A stretch of 19,515 nt of DNA. It comes from an uncultured Clostridia bacterium. Lineage in GTDB: Bacteria; Bacillota; Clostridia; Lachnospirales; Lachnospiraceae. Within the stretch, counting starts at the first letter, position 1; each line of letters starts with the position of its first letter. The notes beneath the pieces are model-generated. The model was not told the origin of the DNA. It saw nothing but the letters and a program-made list of their open reading frames with translations, and did not search any database. The stretch covers positions 1-19,515 of the forward strand of contig CAMORF010000008.1 in the NCBI GenBank assembly GCA_946623485.1, written 5' to 3'. Position numbers and translations under genes: made by a program. Positions 7,401 through 13,746 of this stretch are shown one piece after another.

Positions 7401-9326
7401 TACAAATTGGCTCAGGTCCTCTGTGGAAAGCTGTACGATGCATGTGCTGTTCTCCTCCCCGGCCTGATACTTCACAATGTTTCCCTGCCCGGATCCCTCC
7501 GCGTCCTTTGCTGCCCTCGTGACGCTTCCGACGACACACAGGCCGCCATCTCCAGACAGCCCCTCCCCGGACAAGGCAGCGTCCATCCGAAGCGACCAGG
7601 GCTGGTTAAACCGGCCCTGGCTGTCAACCTTCCAGGCGATAAAAACCAGGCGGTCTGCCTGACTGGACAAAAAAGGCGGAAGGCTGTCTCCCAGGACCCG
7701 TCTGACCTGGTCCTGCGTATATAATGCAGGCAGGCAGCTGATGGACCCGTCGGAATATGCATCTGCCGAAGCGCCCAGGATGGCTGCATAGGAGTCAATG
7801 CTCCCTGTCAGTTCATCCACCGGATTCTCCTGGATCGTCCCATCCGGCATCCTGACCGAAATCTGCGGCGTAATCGACCAGGCAGCCCCATCGATCAGGT
7901 CAAATATCAGAACCGGATGGTACAAAACCTGGAAAGCTGTTTTGGTTCCTGCCGTAATCTTCCTGAAATTAAAAAAGACAAGCATCCCCTGGTCATCCCG
8001 GTTCCAGTTAAATGGGCTGTTCAGGCTATTTGCCGGAGCATCCTTTGTCCCCCGCGGTACGCCAATCTGGGACGGCACAATCCCCTCTCCCCTGCGGTTG
8101 CACAAAAGAAGCTCCGGAATACGGATTTCAACGTCTCCCGGTTCCAGATCCACCGATGTATGAAACTCAACCTGATATTTGAGGGAAAAATCATCTGTCT
8201 TTAAAACAGCATGCAGATCCTCCTCATTGACATAATAATCCGAACAGGACCACAGCGGCCCTCCTGAGGAAAGCTTCCCTTTTTTCATCAGCCTCTTTCC
8301 GCCGGCAGAAAGCACGGTTGCCGCACCTGCCTCTTCCCTGGGCAAAGCAGCCAGCGCATCAAAGCTCATCGATTGCTCATACCCATAACCGCCGTCAGAC
8401 GTCTCACTCTCCCCATCCGTTTCCCCCGGATTCTCTGTTTCTTTCATGGTGAGGTCTGTATCCTTCTCTGAATCCTTTGTTTCCGCCCCGGAATCTCCTG
8501 TTTCCGTCCCGGAAACTGTGGCTCCCTTCCCGGAATCACGGATTCCATCTCCGGCATCACTGATTCCATTTCCGGAATCCACTGTGTTTCCATTTCCGGA
8601 ATCCACTGTTTCCTTCTCTGAACTTCCTGTGCCCTTCCCTGAATCCGGAGCGCCTTCACCATCCTGACCCCTTTCGACCGTTCCATCCACAGCGTTCCTT
8701 TTTCCGGCGATTCTTGTTTCTCCGCCGGCAGCTGCGCCCGCTTCCGGGGGATTCCCATTCAGTTCAACCGGGCCTGCCAGGATCACACACTCTGCCCCTG
8801 GCTGCGTCTGGTTTGCTTCCTCTTTGGCCCGGTCTTCCGTTGCCGGATCCGTTTTTGGCAAACCGTCGGCTGCAGAATCCGAAGCAGGAATGCTCCCGCC
8901 AGGCTGCGTCTGATCCCCCATTGGCATTGCCTGTGTCTCCTGAGATTGTCCTGCATCCGAAGTCTGGGAATTTCCGGAAGCCTGGGCATTCCCAAAGTCC
9001 TGAGAAGTTCCGGAAGAGCTCTCCTCCAAGGTGTCTGGGATCTCTTTGGATCCTTCTGCCGCACCTGCCCCGGCTGCAGGCGCAGGAGCATCTTTTCCCT
9101 CCTTCGCAGCCACATCCGGACTGCTTTCCAAAAGCGCAGGCTCCGGATCCCCCTTGCCCGCTTCATCCGCAGACTCCTGCGCCAATGTCCCGCCTCCCGC
9201 AAGAGGTTCTGACGGAAGGCAATCATCTGCGAAGACTATGCCGGCCAGAGCCGTCAGATAGATCAGCACCAACAGGATCGCGATTCCCAATATCAGTGTC
9301 TTTTGTTTGATCCTTATCTCTCTCAT
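1464..9326 (-). CDS. Giant multidomain surface adhesin with seven Cna B-like modules and a C-terminal leucine-rich-repeat cap
   Basis: The product is 2620 aa. Residues 1-33 are a signal peptide (basic start, long hydrophobic core, VFA/DD). Residues about 36-335 are low-complexity and Gly/Ser/Asp/Glu/Pro-rich, with DSGNG-type repeats, and probably form a disordered stalk. Residues about 360-1250 are a large beta-rich region; it resembles N-terminal regions I know from long Clostridia Cna B proteins, and it contains an EF-hand-like DIDEDG at 1213-1218. Residues 1456-2462 hold seven tandem Cna B/SpaA-like modules. Most show a strand-A lysine (TKKVLG, HKEVLH, SKTVLS), a mid-domain VTE or VQE glutamate and a closing NxW or FxN asparagine, the usual isopeptide triad. 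Residues about 2500-2595 form a BspA-like leucine-rich repeat (IGAQAF, IGTQAF). No LPxTG motif or C-terminal membrane helix is present. The start overlaps the previous stop as ATGA, which implies translational coupling. The ligand is unknown. Confidence 0.85.
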   Translation of the reverse strand: MREIRIKQKTLILGIAILLVLIYLTALAGIVFADDCLPSEPLAGGGTLAQESADEAGKGDPEPALLESSPDVAAKEGKDAPAPAAGAGAAEGSKEIPDTLEESSSGTSQDFGNAQASGNSQTSDAGQSQETQAMPMGDQTQPGGSIPASDSAADGLPKTDPATEDRAKEEANQTQPGAECVILAGPVELNGNPPEAGAAAGGETRIAGKRNAVDGTVERGQDGEGAPDSGKGTGSSEKETVDSGNGNTVDSGNGISDAGDGIRDSGKGATVSGTETGDSGAETKDSEKDTDLTMKETENPGETDGESETSDGGYGYEQSMSFDALAALPREEAGAATVLSAGGKRLMKKGKLSSGGPLWSCSDYYVNEEDLHAVLKTDDFSLKYQVEFHTSVDLEPGDVEIRIPELLLCNRRGEGIVPSQIGVPRGTKDAPANSLNSPFNWNRDDQGMLVFFNFRKITAGTKTAFQVLYHPVLIFDLIDGAAWSITPQISVRMPDGTIQENPVDELTGSIDSYAAILGASADAYSDGSISCLPALYTQDQVRRVLGDSLPPFLSSQADRLVFIAWKVDSQGRFNQPWSLRMDAALSGEGLSGDGGLCVVGSVTRAAKDAEGSGQGNIVKYQAGEENSTCIVQLSTEDLSQFVKQGMFHLTTIVVTAVRRDALQRNGSVLGMNADLSLTPADGMDPDSAAGACASWTFVDYQWKYKGDDVGIRAWTGKMAPDGTVSYPGKEETMSGWINEYRLSRETGSGAGEIPLRIRSECRGYSFTHELQGPAAGSYREGSGYEVTTVDDVVYLASQSQGNGALQLLGPQDYCYSGVRVTIRDRGMDLFEDQVCAPMTEAECPGADRSTHIYAMYEGSADWELAAECPWNSSGKIVYTFSEEQIRKKIWRVKAVHCCVDYDSSCTIDCSLCIRPESPAAGALLENGESGSLTAWNLEHLGSVLARSTGTSSDGWFHDTRETVYDNYSEPGLGELTRSLYGVPSMRANSFARLTELAKHARALKTAARDNDPENGRVCLTYTIGAVEGYQVYSRQAARRIAREAASLPVPDRAQYVVYDLLPEGVIFDPSAGIKAGLVMGDTDRQLVTPSLWKSKDVSVRIDPSGGIRKNWRNTGRTLVVLQVSIALGSEQIPRMDQGMWMNGIGVQFGCTCPYRDLESMNSMPNIAAVMPGEGLGDPACQILGTDDEVACDDGTVVPYAGAEKDALEAFGPDIDEDGVTNLRTVLYALALSPGDTAVSLTDGIDLTVKADREDFTDGGKSAVIGPEDCYTYRIDVANPSARPISDLVVCSHLERGKEERERAEPGRSFDAASWQGFLEEIDTEALERRKIAPVIWVSEDEDAPFPGQGEQTDSVLTTNHGWIRIEDWNKDLGFVHSVAVDLRKMTDGNDFILDAGDSIHLFLHMKGPGIGEGEGQTTAQHAYQCASFYSISEEEPDGDLVQCNAVEVTLKEKSTLIVEKVLTNPSEDGDVRQPFLFCLTRNGTPAALCRYRLEEKQGDASLQQQVWQADDMLHTTNQDGLFFLCSGQRAVFENEPGREELEVEEILSADYEVSRQQEDTPAGSVCRFENTWYPPLYLTKKVLGIPEGTSLPDDVFRVRVTMEGNSMAGKPYWTVDPDQGMVENQIVEAHIVDEDSCVLLHAGEVIAMHPQGGECRFEVQEEESCINAQSNYAGVTTFAGGTLGEEGASVTIENAWRWKELVLHKEVLHRDAMLCLEPFTFRLWKVREGEDAASFDMDHPEAIADPAAGVEGSMEDTTFVTDENGSFTLACAGKDVILKHLEALRTYVIQETDLPEDYEAVNQGIAAVSMPLLGSRRYVTIRNSWKRRSLRVSKTVLSGTHKNRTTVCSPGYPGLFQAGSGNVSLFSCAPEGMSGFTVAFPARIRLNGEEAISVIVDHHVVDAFQGVIEAGTVKTYPGYTNVSLEFGNMTGQQKEGFFFFFSPMFGEEDDQGEESEKTFSFLLEIADAEGNLAPAVEAGFQVSDGEEGKTDETGHFSLAAGKSAIFRDIAKDGCAWRVTEEPDPSCPQAYPADGQPQSGILGEDGTDLSQALFINGQTCQGMFRKQFTAKPEDAAAAGYVQQERAKGTASALRSSFLIEIQGAHGSFAPLEGMVEIADASEGSLLRCEVPDGIVCVGENQTVVLSGIAPGRQWRVTELESGLVSKDSVIYGTVCCVPGSGRQMSGTAAGQVFDLCFTNEVHSVSAHEDSMIRKAFLSGEKGWEKVPDGAVLALCLERYAQGAWHAAAGVDWIQCQGTLPEGAAFHQTGEDGMIRVRKETREGTSDSPGQYILPIAIGTGKVRTTLYYTEHEAQEGDLRIREVLDLSDPSYGMLVRCEGNTFVNENDLQTVVVEKQTDIETDELFRFRITQTIDQAAMPGSYLRYQIRDAVSGTETGQGSSDAQGIFTLKSGSQAVFRLPQGTKWTVTELNNGNWRLESCRMENALTDPVQVQNGMSFAVACVRHNVTLTSELLRESLSDPLTGRTLDFTNPQLRIPHYVRRGDEILEITGIGAQAFSKTSIQSVELEDGIRTIGTQAFFRCGYLTQVRLPETLEEFGDRCFGMTAISSLDIPASVRKTGQGIVAVCKSLRQITVHQNEAQSPFSGYHWDTRTQTSVTFTG
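1557..1829 (-). other. BspA-like leucine-rich-repeat segment of the giant adhesin
   Basis: This encodes residues about 2500-2590. Repeats of the form ITGIGAQAF..., RTIGTQAFFRC..., LPETLEEFGDRCF... and DIPASVRKTGQGI... match the LRR_5 pattern of BspA-type surface proteins, about four repeats long. The protein ends about 30 residues later, so the segment forms the extreme C-terminal cap where a wall anchor would normally be. Confidence 0.75.
1941..4961 (-). repeat. Seven tandem Cna B/SpaA-like modules in the giant adhesin
   Basis: The modules begin near residues 1456, 1576, 1701, 1829, 2060, 2209 and 2348. Spacing is about 115-150 residues, except module 4, which is about 230 residues because of an insertion. 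Each opens with a strand containing Lys-Lys or Lys-hydrophobic and carries a central glutamate such as WRVTEEP, WRVTELE or WTVTELN. Modules 1-6 close with FENTW, IENAW, IRNSW, FING, FTNEV or FVNEN. These are divergent protein repeats, not recent DNA duplications. Module 7 lacks a clear closing asparagine motif. Confidence 0.7.
8322..9221 (-). other. Low-complexity, probably disordered stalk of the giant adhesin
   Basis: This encodes residues 36-335, which are rich in Gly, Ser, Ala, Glu, Asp, Gln and Pro with almost no long hydrophobic stretch. Residues 228-290 carry imprecise DSGNG, DSGKG, DAGDG and DSGAE repeats. At DNA level a 20-bp unit is repeated exactly at 8566-8585 and 8590-8609. The composition fits a flexible spacer crossing the cell wall. 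Confidence 0.7.
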
Positions 9327-11623
9327 CTTTTCCCCCTCTTTTGCATGAGTGTGACGTGTACCAGCAACGTCGTGATCATTCCTGCCGCGGCAAAAGCGAT
9401 CAGGAGCCCGATTCCGCTTCCGCCGGCAGAAGGCGCAAACAGACCGGAAGAAGTTTTTTCATTTTCAAAAAGAAGCTCCCGGATTCCATCCTGAACCACA
9501 AGACGCGAATATCCGTCTCCCTCCGGAACAACCTGCCGGTATCCAAGTGTTTTTTCTTCCCTGACACTGAACCGGCTCCCTTCCTCCATTCCAAGAAAAA
9601 CCGCCTGCTGACCGGCATGCAGGGAAAAATGGCCCTGCCCATCTGTCAATTGCGCTTCTTCCGACACCAGCGTTCCGCCTTCCTCTGCCAGGTAATAGGG
9701 TACCTGCTTTGCCGGCTTACCATCCTCTCCCAGAAGACAGAATGTAAAACCATGGCTCCGGTCACCGGAACGAAGGGATTTCTTCACAACAAAATCTGCC
9801 AGGCGGTTTGTCAATGTGATCCGGGTTCTGGAAGAAACAGCACCTTTCCATGTAACGCTCCCGGATGGCCGGAAGAAGCCATCCTGAGGGCCAACCTCCT
9901 CCACACGGGCATCGGATCCGGACGCAATCCCCTCTATGCAGGCACGTTCATTTCCCTGTATCTCAAACACACCATTCTCGTCGGTTGTTCCGTACCTGAC
10001 AGGATCTCCTTCCTCCAGGCCGGTCAACACAACCTGAACCTCCTGCAATGGGCTTCCATCTACGGTTACCCGGATGGGAAAGCTTCCCCGGAGCGGCAGC
10101 GCAATTCCATCCGGCCACAGGATCCTTTTGGTAATCACCAGCGAACCCTGTGCAGGATCCGGATTCTCCTCCGGAAGATAACGGTTCACATACCTGGCAA
10201 GGCTTCCATTCCGGCCGACGGTTCCACTCAGTACTGCAGAGGACGCAGGGATCACCCGCTCATAATGGGCATCACTTTGCTCGGCCACCTCCCACAGATC
10301 GCCCACCGTGACCTCCTCAAAAAGAGCACTCTGCCCTCCCCGAAGGAAAAATGACCCATCACGCCCGGTCCTGAGGGGAACCGTATCCCCCTGGGAATCG
10401 GACGCCGGCACAAGGTTTTTCCCGCCGCTTCCGGACGGATCCACCCATTCCTGCGAACTGCTGTCAAACACCCTGTACCGGATGCCGGCTGCCCGTTTCC
10501 CGTTCAGCGTCAGGCAGAACGCAAAAAGATCATCCTCCGGCGCCCTGCTTCCGCCGGCGGCATCCAGGACTTCCTTGGTGACAGACAGGCATGGCGCATC
10601 CGGAGCATGGTTGATGAATACAAGCTTCCGCTCGCCATCGATTATCGTCTGTAAGGAATCCATGTCACTCTCCCCGGCCATGGACACGGAACCCGTGCCA
10701 AGCGCAAGAAGCATCCCCGCGAAAGCCACAGCAACCAGAGGATGCCCGCGAAACCGCTTCCTGTACTTTGCATGCCGCGCCGCAATCAGGCCAATCACCA
10801 GCATGCTGACAAGAAATGCGCAGATCAGTCCGGAAAAAGGCGTATCATCCAGCGTCCGCACCGGCTGTGTGCGCTGGGATGTATACTGCTGCGTGGTTCT
10901 GCGGCGCATTGTCCGATCCTTGGGCGTAGCCTCTTTTTCAGGCATGTCCGTTTCCTTGCCTGTTTTTTTCTCTTCTCTTTTCTTTTTCGGCATCTTTGTT
11001 TTCTCTGAAGTAACATCTGTTTTCTCCGAAGGAACCTCTGTGTTCTCTGAAGTGACTTCTTCCGTCTTTCTCATCGTAGCGGTTTCCGTTTCGCTCCATG
11101 CCACCTGAACAGGCCCCGGCTCATCTGACAGATTAACCGTAAGAATCTCTCCCTTCGGCCACACATCCACGTTCCTGACAGGCCCCACCCAGTCATGCTT
11201 GTGCTGCACGTATGATGGCAATGCCAGCAGCGTATCATCGATCCGTCCGTAAGGATTGCTGGCTGACGCATGAATCAGCCACGCTCCTTCCTTCAGCCCT
11301 GCAAATGTGCAGGTTCCGTCTTCCGATGTGACAGCTTCATGCCGTTCCAGCGCCTTTCCATCTATTGTCTGTGTCCCGCAGACGTCCTTCTCCTGTCCCT
11401 GAAACAACAGACCCGACAGCTGCTTTGTCATCTGCTCCGCCAAAACAGACGGCCTGAAGCGAGGCAGCTGCCCCATATTCCAATTCAATGTGATGCTGCC
11501 GTCCGACTCATTCACCGAGCCGACCCGGCAGGCCTCGAACAGGACGCCCCTGCCCGAAGCCTGCTTTGTCTGCTTCAGATGAACGGTGATCGAACAGTTC
11601 CCGATCCCTTCCGTTCTATCCAT
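9323..11623 (-). CDS. Apparent fusion of a small pilin-like protein and a three-module Cna B surface protein
   Basis: The product is 766 aa. Residues about 10-165 resemble a small ancillary pilin (SITVHLKQ start, a CTFAGLKEGAWLI strand, LLALPSY..., and a pilin-motif-like VDVWPK with K157). A Lys/Glu-rich linker with heptad repeats follows (189-240), then TPFSG plus a membrane helix (263-283) and a basic tail (RHAKYRKRFR). Directly after come a second hydrophobic segment resembling a signal peptide (295-316, VSMA/GES), three Cna B-like modules (from about 346, 494 and 610), and a C-terminal APSAGG, membrane helix and basic end. It thus reads as two sortase-substrate-like proteins joined in frame. 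No signal peptide precedes the first half, and the upstream open frame (overlapping the pilin tail) encodes none. The start at 11623 has a GAGGAAGG ribosome binding site, 20 bases after the pilin stop. The stop overlaps the next start (ATGA). It may be an ancillary pilus subunit, but its topology is unresolved. Confidence 0.8.
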   Translation of the reverse strand: MDRTEGIGNCSITVHLKQTKQASGRGVLFEACRVGSVNESDGSITLNWNMGQLPRFRPSVLAEQMTKQLSGLLFQGQEKDVCGTQTIDGKALERHEAVTSEDGTCTFAGLKEGAWLIHASASNPYGRIDDTLLALPSYVQHKHDWVGPVRNVDVWPKGEILTVNLSDEPGPVQVAWSETETATMRKTEEVTSENTEVPSEKTDVTSEKTKMPKKKREEKKTGKETDMPEKEATPKDRTMRRRTTQQYTSQRTQPVRTLDDTPFSGLICAFLVSMLVIGLIAARHAKYRKRFRGHPLVAVAFAGMLLALGTGSVSMAGESDMDSLQTIIDGERKLVFINHAPDAPCLSVTKEVLDAAGGSRAPEDDLFAFCLTLNGKRAAGIRYRVFDSSSQEWVDPSGSGGKNLVPASDSQGDTVPLRTGRDGSFFLRGGQSALFEEVTVGDLWEVAEQSDAHYERVIPASSAVLSGTVGRNGSLARYVNRYLPEENPDPAQGSLVITKRILWPDGIALPLRGSFPIRVTVDGSPLQEVQVVLTGLEEGDPVRYGTTDENGVFEIQGNERACIEGIASGSDARVEEVGPQDGFFRPSGSVTWKGAVSSRTRITLTNRLADFVVKKSLRSGDRSHGFTFCLLGEDGKPAKQVPYYLAEEGGTLVSEEAQLTDGQGHFSLHAGQQAVFLGMEEGSRFSVREEKTLGYRQVVPEGDGYSRLVVQDGIRELLFENEKTSSGLFAPSAGGSGIGLLIAFAAAGMITTLLVHVTLMQKRGKR
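9326..9436 (-). other. C-terminal sorting-signal-like tail with APSAGG in place of LPxTG
   Basis: Residues 730-766 show APSAGGSGIG, a hydrophobic helix (AFAAAGMITTLLVHV) and QKRGKR. The stretch aligns with the pilin tail LPLTGGSGII...TAAAGM: the glycine-rich junction and helix are alike but the recognition motif differs. It is probably a cell-wall sorting signal variant or a plain membrane anchor. Confidence 0.6.
10670..10837 (-). other. Fusion junction: back-to-back membrane segments inside the 766-aa protein
   Basis: Residues 263-318 hold TPFSG, helix 1, a basic loop (ARHAKYRKRFRGH), helix 2 and an Ala-x-Ala-like signal peptidase site. This is the order expected if the sorting tail of one surface protein were joined to the signal peptide of the next. 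No stop codon, and no good internal start with a ribosome binding site, was found at the junction. Confidence 0.6.
10997..11059 (-). repeat. 21-bp (7-residue) tandem repeat in the linker of the 766-aa protein
   Basis: Three in-frame copies encode EVTSENT, EVPSEKT and DVTSEKT (residues 189-209), and a decayed fourth copy, KMPKKKR, follows. The DNA units are similar but not identical. The repeat lengthens a charged linker between the pilin-like domain and the first membrane segment. Confidence 0.7.
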
Positions 11624-11643
11624 ATCGCATTGCCCTTCCTCAG

Positions 11644-13299
11644 TCAGACCTGTTCTCTGCTGTTCTTTCTGCCCTGCCCGGATTCCCGCACAAACAGGAG
11701 CACCATCAACGCCATTCCTGCTGCCGCCGTGATAAGGATCACGATGATTCCGCTGCCGCCGGTGAGCGGGAGGGTGATCCCCTTATGGTTCGCTGCCGCC
11801 ACGATCACCGTTCCTTCCCGGTCTGCTGCCTGCAGGATACGGCTGGTTCCTTCTCCCCCTTCCGTGCTGATCTGCGTGCCATTGACCCTGGCTGTAAAGC
11901 TCCCGCTGTTGATTACCTGTGGCTGGCCCTCTTCTGCGGCGGAATCCGGGATAATCTCAATTTTAATGGGATTCATCATCAGGCTGTATCCGCTCGGTGC
12001 CTTGACTTCTTTCAGATAATAGGTTCCGGCATCCAGTCCCGTAAAATCAAGAAGCCCGTTTTCATCCGTTACCTGTGCCTGCCGGAATGGCTCCTGGGCA
12101 AGCATCTGTGCTGCACTGCTGCCCACCGGCGCTTCTTTGTAAAGAGCAAATTGAGCCCCTGCAAGCTTCTGTACACTCCCCGCGTCCCGGTCAAATTTCT
12201 CGACTTCAATTCCAAAACTGTAAACCTTTGTGTTATCATTTATCTCCTTCGTCTCATCCGGTTTCAACGGATCATAGCTGTACTGCAGCTGTACCTTATT
12301 CTCATTCCCATCAGCAGCCAGGCTCACCTTCTCATTTACCGTAGCGTTCAAAGCAAGCACCAGATCTGTATTATGATGCTCCTGATTCTGCAGATAGCTC
12401 CCGGAAAGGTTCACCGTCAGAACCGTACACCCGTTATCGTCTGTAGCAATGTCCTGGGTATAATCTGTTCCCAGGGTCAATGTATCTGTTCCGGCGGAAA
12501 GCCTGATCGTTGAAGGCTGGAGGGTCAGGCCCTTCGCCATCGTATCAATCAGTCGAAACGTCGGATTCTTTCCATCCTGGAAATAGACTTCCGTATACGC
12601 CGGGATCTTTGTGGTGATCGTGTACTGGACCGTATCTCCGTTCGCTACCGTATCCTTCTTCCCATCGTAACTGAGGGTATTGGAATAGGCGCCCTTCGCC
12701 TCATGAATGACCTTCTGCAGCCCGACGGGCGATCCCTTGGGCGACGCCGTGACATCGTAGATCCATCTGTCAAGCGCAGTGGAGTCCGTGCAAGGAAGGG
12801 AAACCAGGAAAGGGGCTGCCGGAAAATTGCCCGGCTTCGTGGCCGTCTCTAAAACCAGGTAGATCCCGGCGTTTTGTGTCGTCCAGCTGCACGATCCCCC
12901 TGACAGCGGCTTCTCCTCCAGCTTATCCGTCATCGAATCATCATCTACCTGCAGCGCAAGCTGATCCGCAAGCGTCTGGAGTTTTGCCGCAGGATACGCG
13001 CCGAACGCATCGGGATTGAAGCTGCCCTGGCCTGGATATACAAATCCATTGACGATATCCCAGTTCCAGCTGCCGTCATTCTGGGTAAATGACATGACAC
13101 GGTATGCCGTATACGCGGATCCTTCCGGGTTATAAGATTCTCCTGACTGCGGGGTAATCGTAAGGGTCATCTCCTTGTGAACCGGAAGGGAATCCTGCGC
13201 TGCGTCCGTGTTTGATCCCGCTGCCGCCAGCGATGCCGGCAGCGCTGCGATCATGAGTGCAGAAATGAGTGTAAAGGTACAGAATCTGTTTTTTCGCAT
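11644..13299 (-). CDS. Sortase-dependent backbone pilin with LPLTG anchor
   Basis: The 551-aa product is the probable major pilus subunit, secreted and then joined head-to-tail by the sortase. The start at 13299 is chosen because CAGGAGGTGTTCT directly precedes it and a signal peptide begins there (MRKNRF..., ending ASLAAAG near 28); an in-frame ATG 45 codons upstream has neither. Residues about 40-190 form a pilin N-domain ending in WIYDVTASPK, a pilin-motif equivalent whose K188 is the likely cross-linking lysine. A middle beta domain (about 205-355) follows. The SpaA-like domain (about 361-450) starts IEVEKFD and carries the E-box YLKEVKAPSGY. The sorting signal is LPLTGG (510-515), a hydrophobic helix and a basic tail (RKNSR). 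It lies 447 bases after the sortase gene and 20 bases before the 766-aa gene. The function is well supported by motifs; the precise pilus type is unknown. Confidence 0.9.
   Translation of the reverse strand: MRKNRFCTFTLISALMIAALPASLAAAGSNTDAAQDSLPVHKEMTLTITPQSGESYNPEGSAYTAYRVMSFTQNDGSWNWDIVNGFVYPGQGSFNPDAFGAYPAAKLQTLADQLALQVDDDSMTDKLEEKPLSGGSCSWTTQNAGIYLVLETATKPGNFPAAPFLVSLPCTDSTALDRWIYDVTASPKGSPVGLQKVIHEAKGAYSNTLSYDGKKDTVANGDTVQYTITTKIPAYTEVYFQDGKNPTFRLIDTMAKGLTLQPSTIRLSAGTDTLTLGTDYTQDIATDDNGCTVLTVNLSGSYLQNQEHHNTDLVLALNATVNEKVSLAADGNENKVQLQYSYDPLKPDETKEINDNTKVYSFGIEVEKFDRDAGSVQKLAGAQFALYKEAPVGSSAAQMLAQEPFRQAQVTDENGLLDFTGLDAGTYYLKEVKAPSGYSLMMNPIKIEIIPDSAAEEGQPQVINSGSFTARVNGTQISTEGGEGTSRILQAADREGTVIVAAANHKGITLPLTGGSGIIVILITAAAGMALMVLLFVRESGQGRKNSREQV
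11647..11772 (-). other. LPLTG cell-wall sorting signal of the pilin
   Basis: Residues 510-551 are LPLTGG, a hydrophobic segment of about 22 residues and a basic tail. This is the canonical three-part sortase substrate signal, and the only canonical LPxTG in the window. Confidence 0.92.
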
Positions 13300-13305
13300 A
13301 GAACA

Positions 13306-13311
13306 CCTCCT
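13306..13311 (-). promoter_or_regulatory. Ribosome binding site fixing the pilin start
   Basis: AGGAGG on the minus strand lies 6 bases before the ATG at 13299. It favours this start over the in-frame ATG at 13434. Confidence 0.85.
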
Positions 13312-13373
13312 GTAAAAAATGTGAAATAGATAGGAAATAGATGTGAGCCTTTCGGCCGGTGACGATCCGGCAG

Positions 13374-13398
13374 GCTGGCTGAAAGGAAGACAGCCAGC
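13374..13398 (-). other. Hairpin in the pilin mRNA leader
   Basis: The 8-bp arms at 13374-13381 and 13391-13398 are perfect reverse complements around a 9-nt loop, and further CCGG pairing is possible outside a small internal loop. It lies about 75 bases before the pilin start. No T-run follows, so a terminator is unlikely; an RNA stability or processing role is possible. Confidence 0.45.
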
Positions 13399-13486
13399 AA
13401 ACCGGCATACATATAGAACAGAAAACGGATCCATCCGGGAGTACGGCAGGTTTTCTTCGCCGGCTCCTGATCCGGTTTCTTACTGA

Positions 13487-13525
13487 AAATGATGGATGCA
13501 CAGGCAAATGATGGATGCGCCAGGC
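13487..13525. repeat. Two-copy tandem repeat in the pilin upstream region
   Basis: Two adjacent units of 19 and 20 bases (13487-13505 and 13506-13525) share aaatgatggatgc followed by caggc. They differ by one inserted base and one substitution. This is a small local duplication in non-coding DNA. Confidence 0.7.
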
Positions 13526-13650
13526 AACAGATGAAGTTTTTTATTGGGGATTTTTATGGATGAATCTTCCGCGTGAAACTTCTTCACAGATCGAAATGGA
13601 TTGCCAATGAACATCTTCCGGTCAGAGAGAAACAAAGAAGTAACTTGTGT

Positions 13651-13674
13651 TTAGGATCTGTTACAGAATAACTT
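13651..13674. repeat. Partial copy of the palindromic element found at 1300
   Basis: This 24-nt stretch starts ttaggatctgtt and ends ataactt. It matches 1300-1323 apart from two compensating single-base indels. The second, inverted arm present at 1347-1368 is not recognisable here, so this looks like a decayed or half copy. Confidence 0.55.
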
Positions 13675-13692
13675 GTACATCTGACTTGTCCA
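13665..13692 (-). promoter_or_regulatory. Possible secondary promoter for the pilin gene
   Basis: On the minus strand TGGACA (13687-13692) and TATTCT (13665-13670) are 16 bases apart. The match is modest. It would give the pilin gene a leader of about 360 nt, independent of the sortase promoter. Confidence 0.3.
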
Positions 13693-13746
13693 AACGCTCA
13701 TCTGCTGCGTTGGAAAGCCTCGCCGTAGTTACAGACGGGAACTTCT

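Larger units (their letters stand above)
13312..13746. other. Gene-free region between sortase and pilin genes
   Basis: This stretch of about 435 bases holds no supported gene. On the minus strand it contains a decayed copy of the palindromic element also seen at 1300 (13651-13674), a possible promoter (13665-13692), a 19/20-bp tandem duplication (13487-13525) and an 8-bp-stem hairpin (13374-13398) in what would be the pilin leader. No clear terminator follows the sortase stop, so read-through into the pilin gene is possible. Confidence 0.6.

Noticed and set aside
13300..13434. Longer pilin start (45 extra codons)
   Set aside because: The extra stretch covers the hairpin leader and lacks a ribosome binding site, while a perfect AGGAGG and a signal peptide mark the start at 13299.
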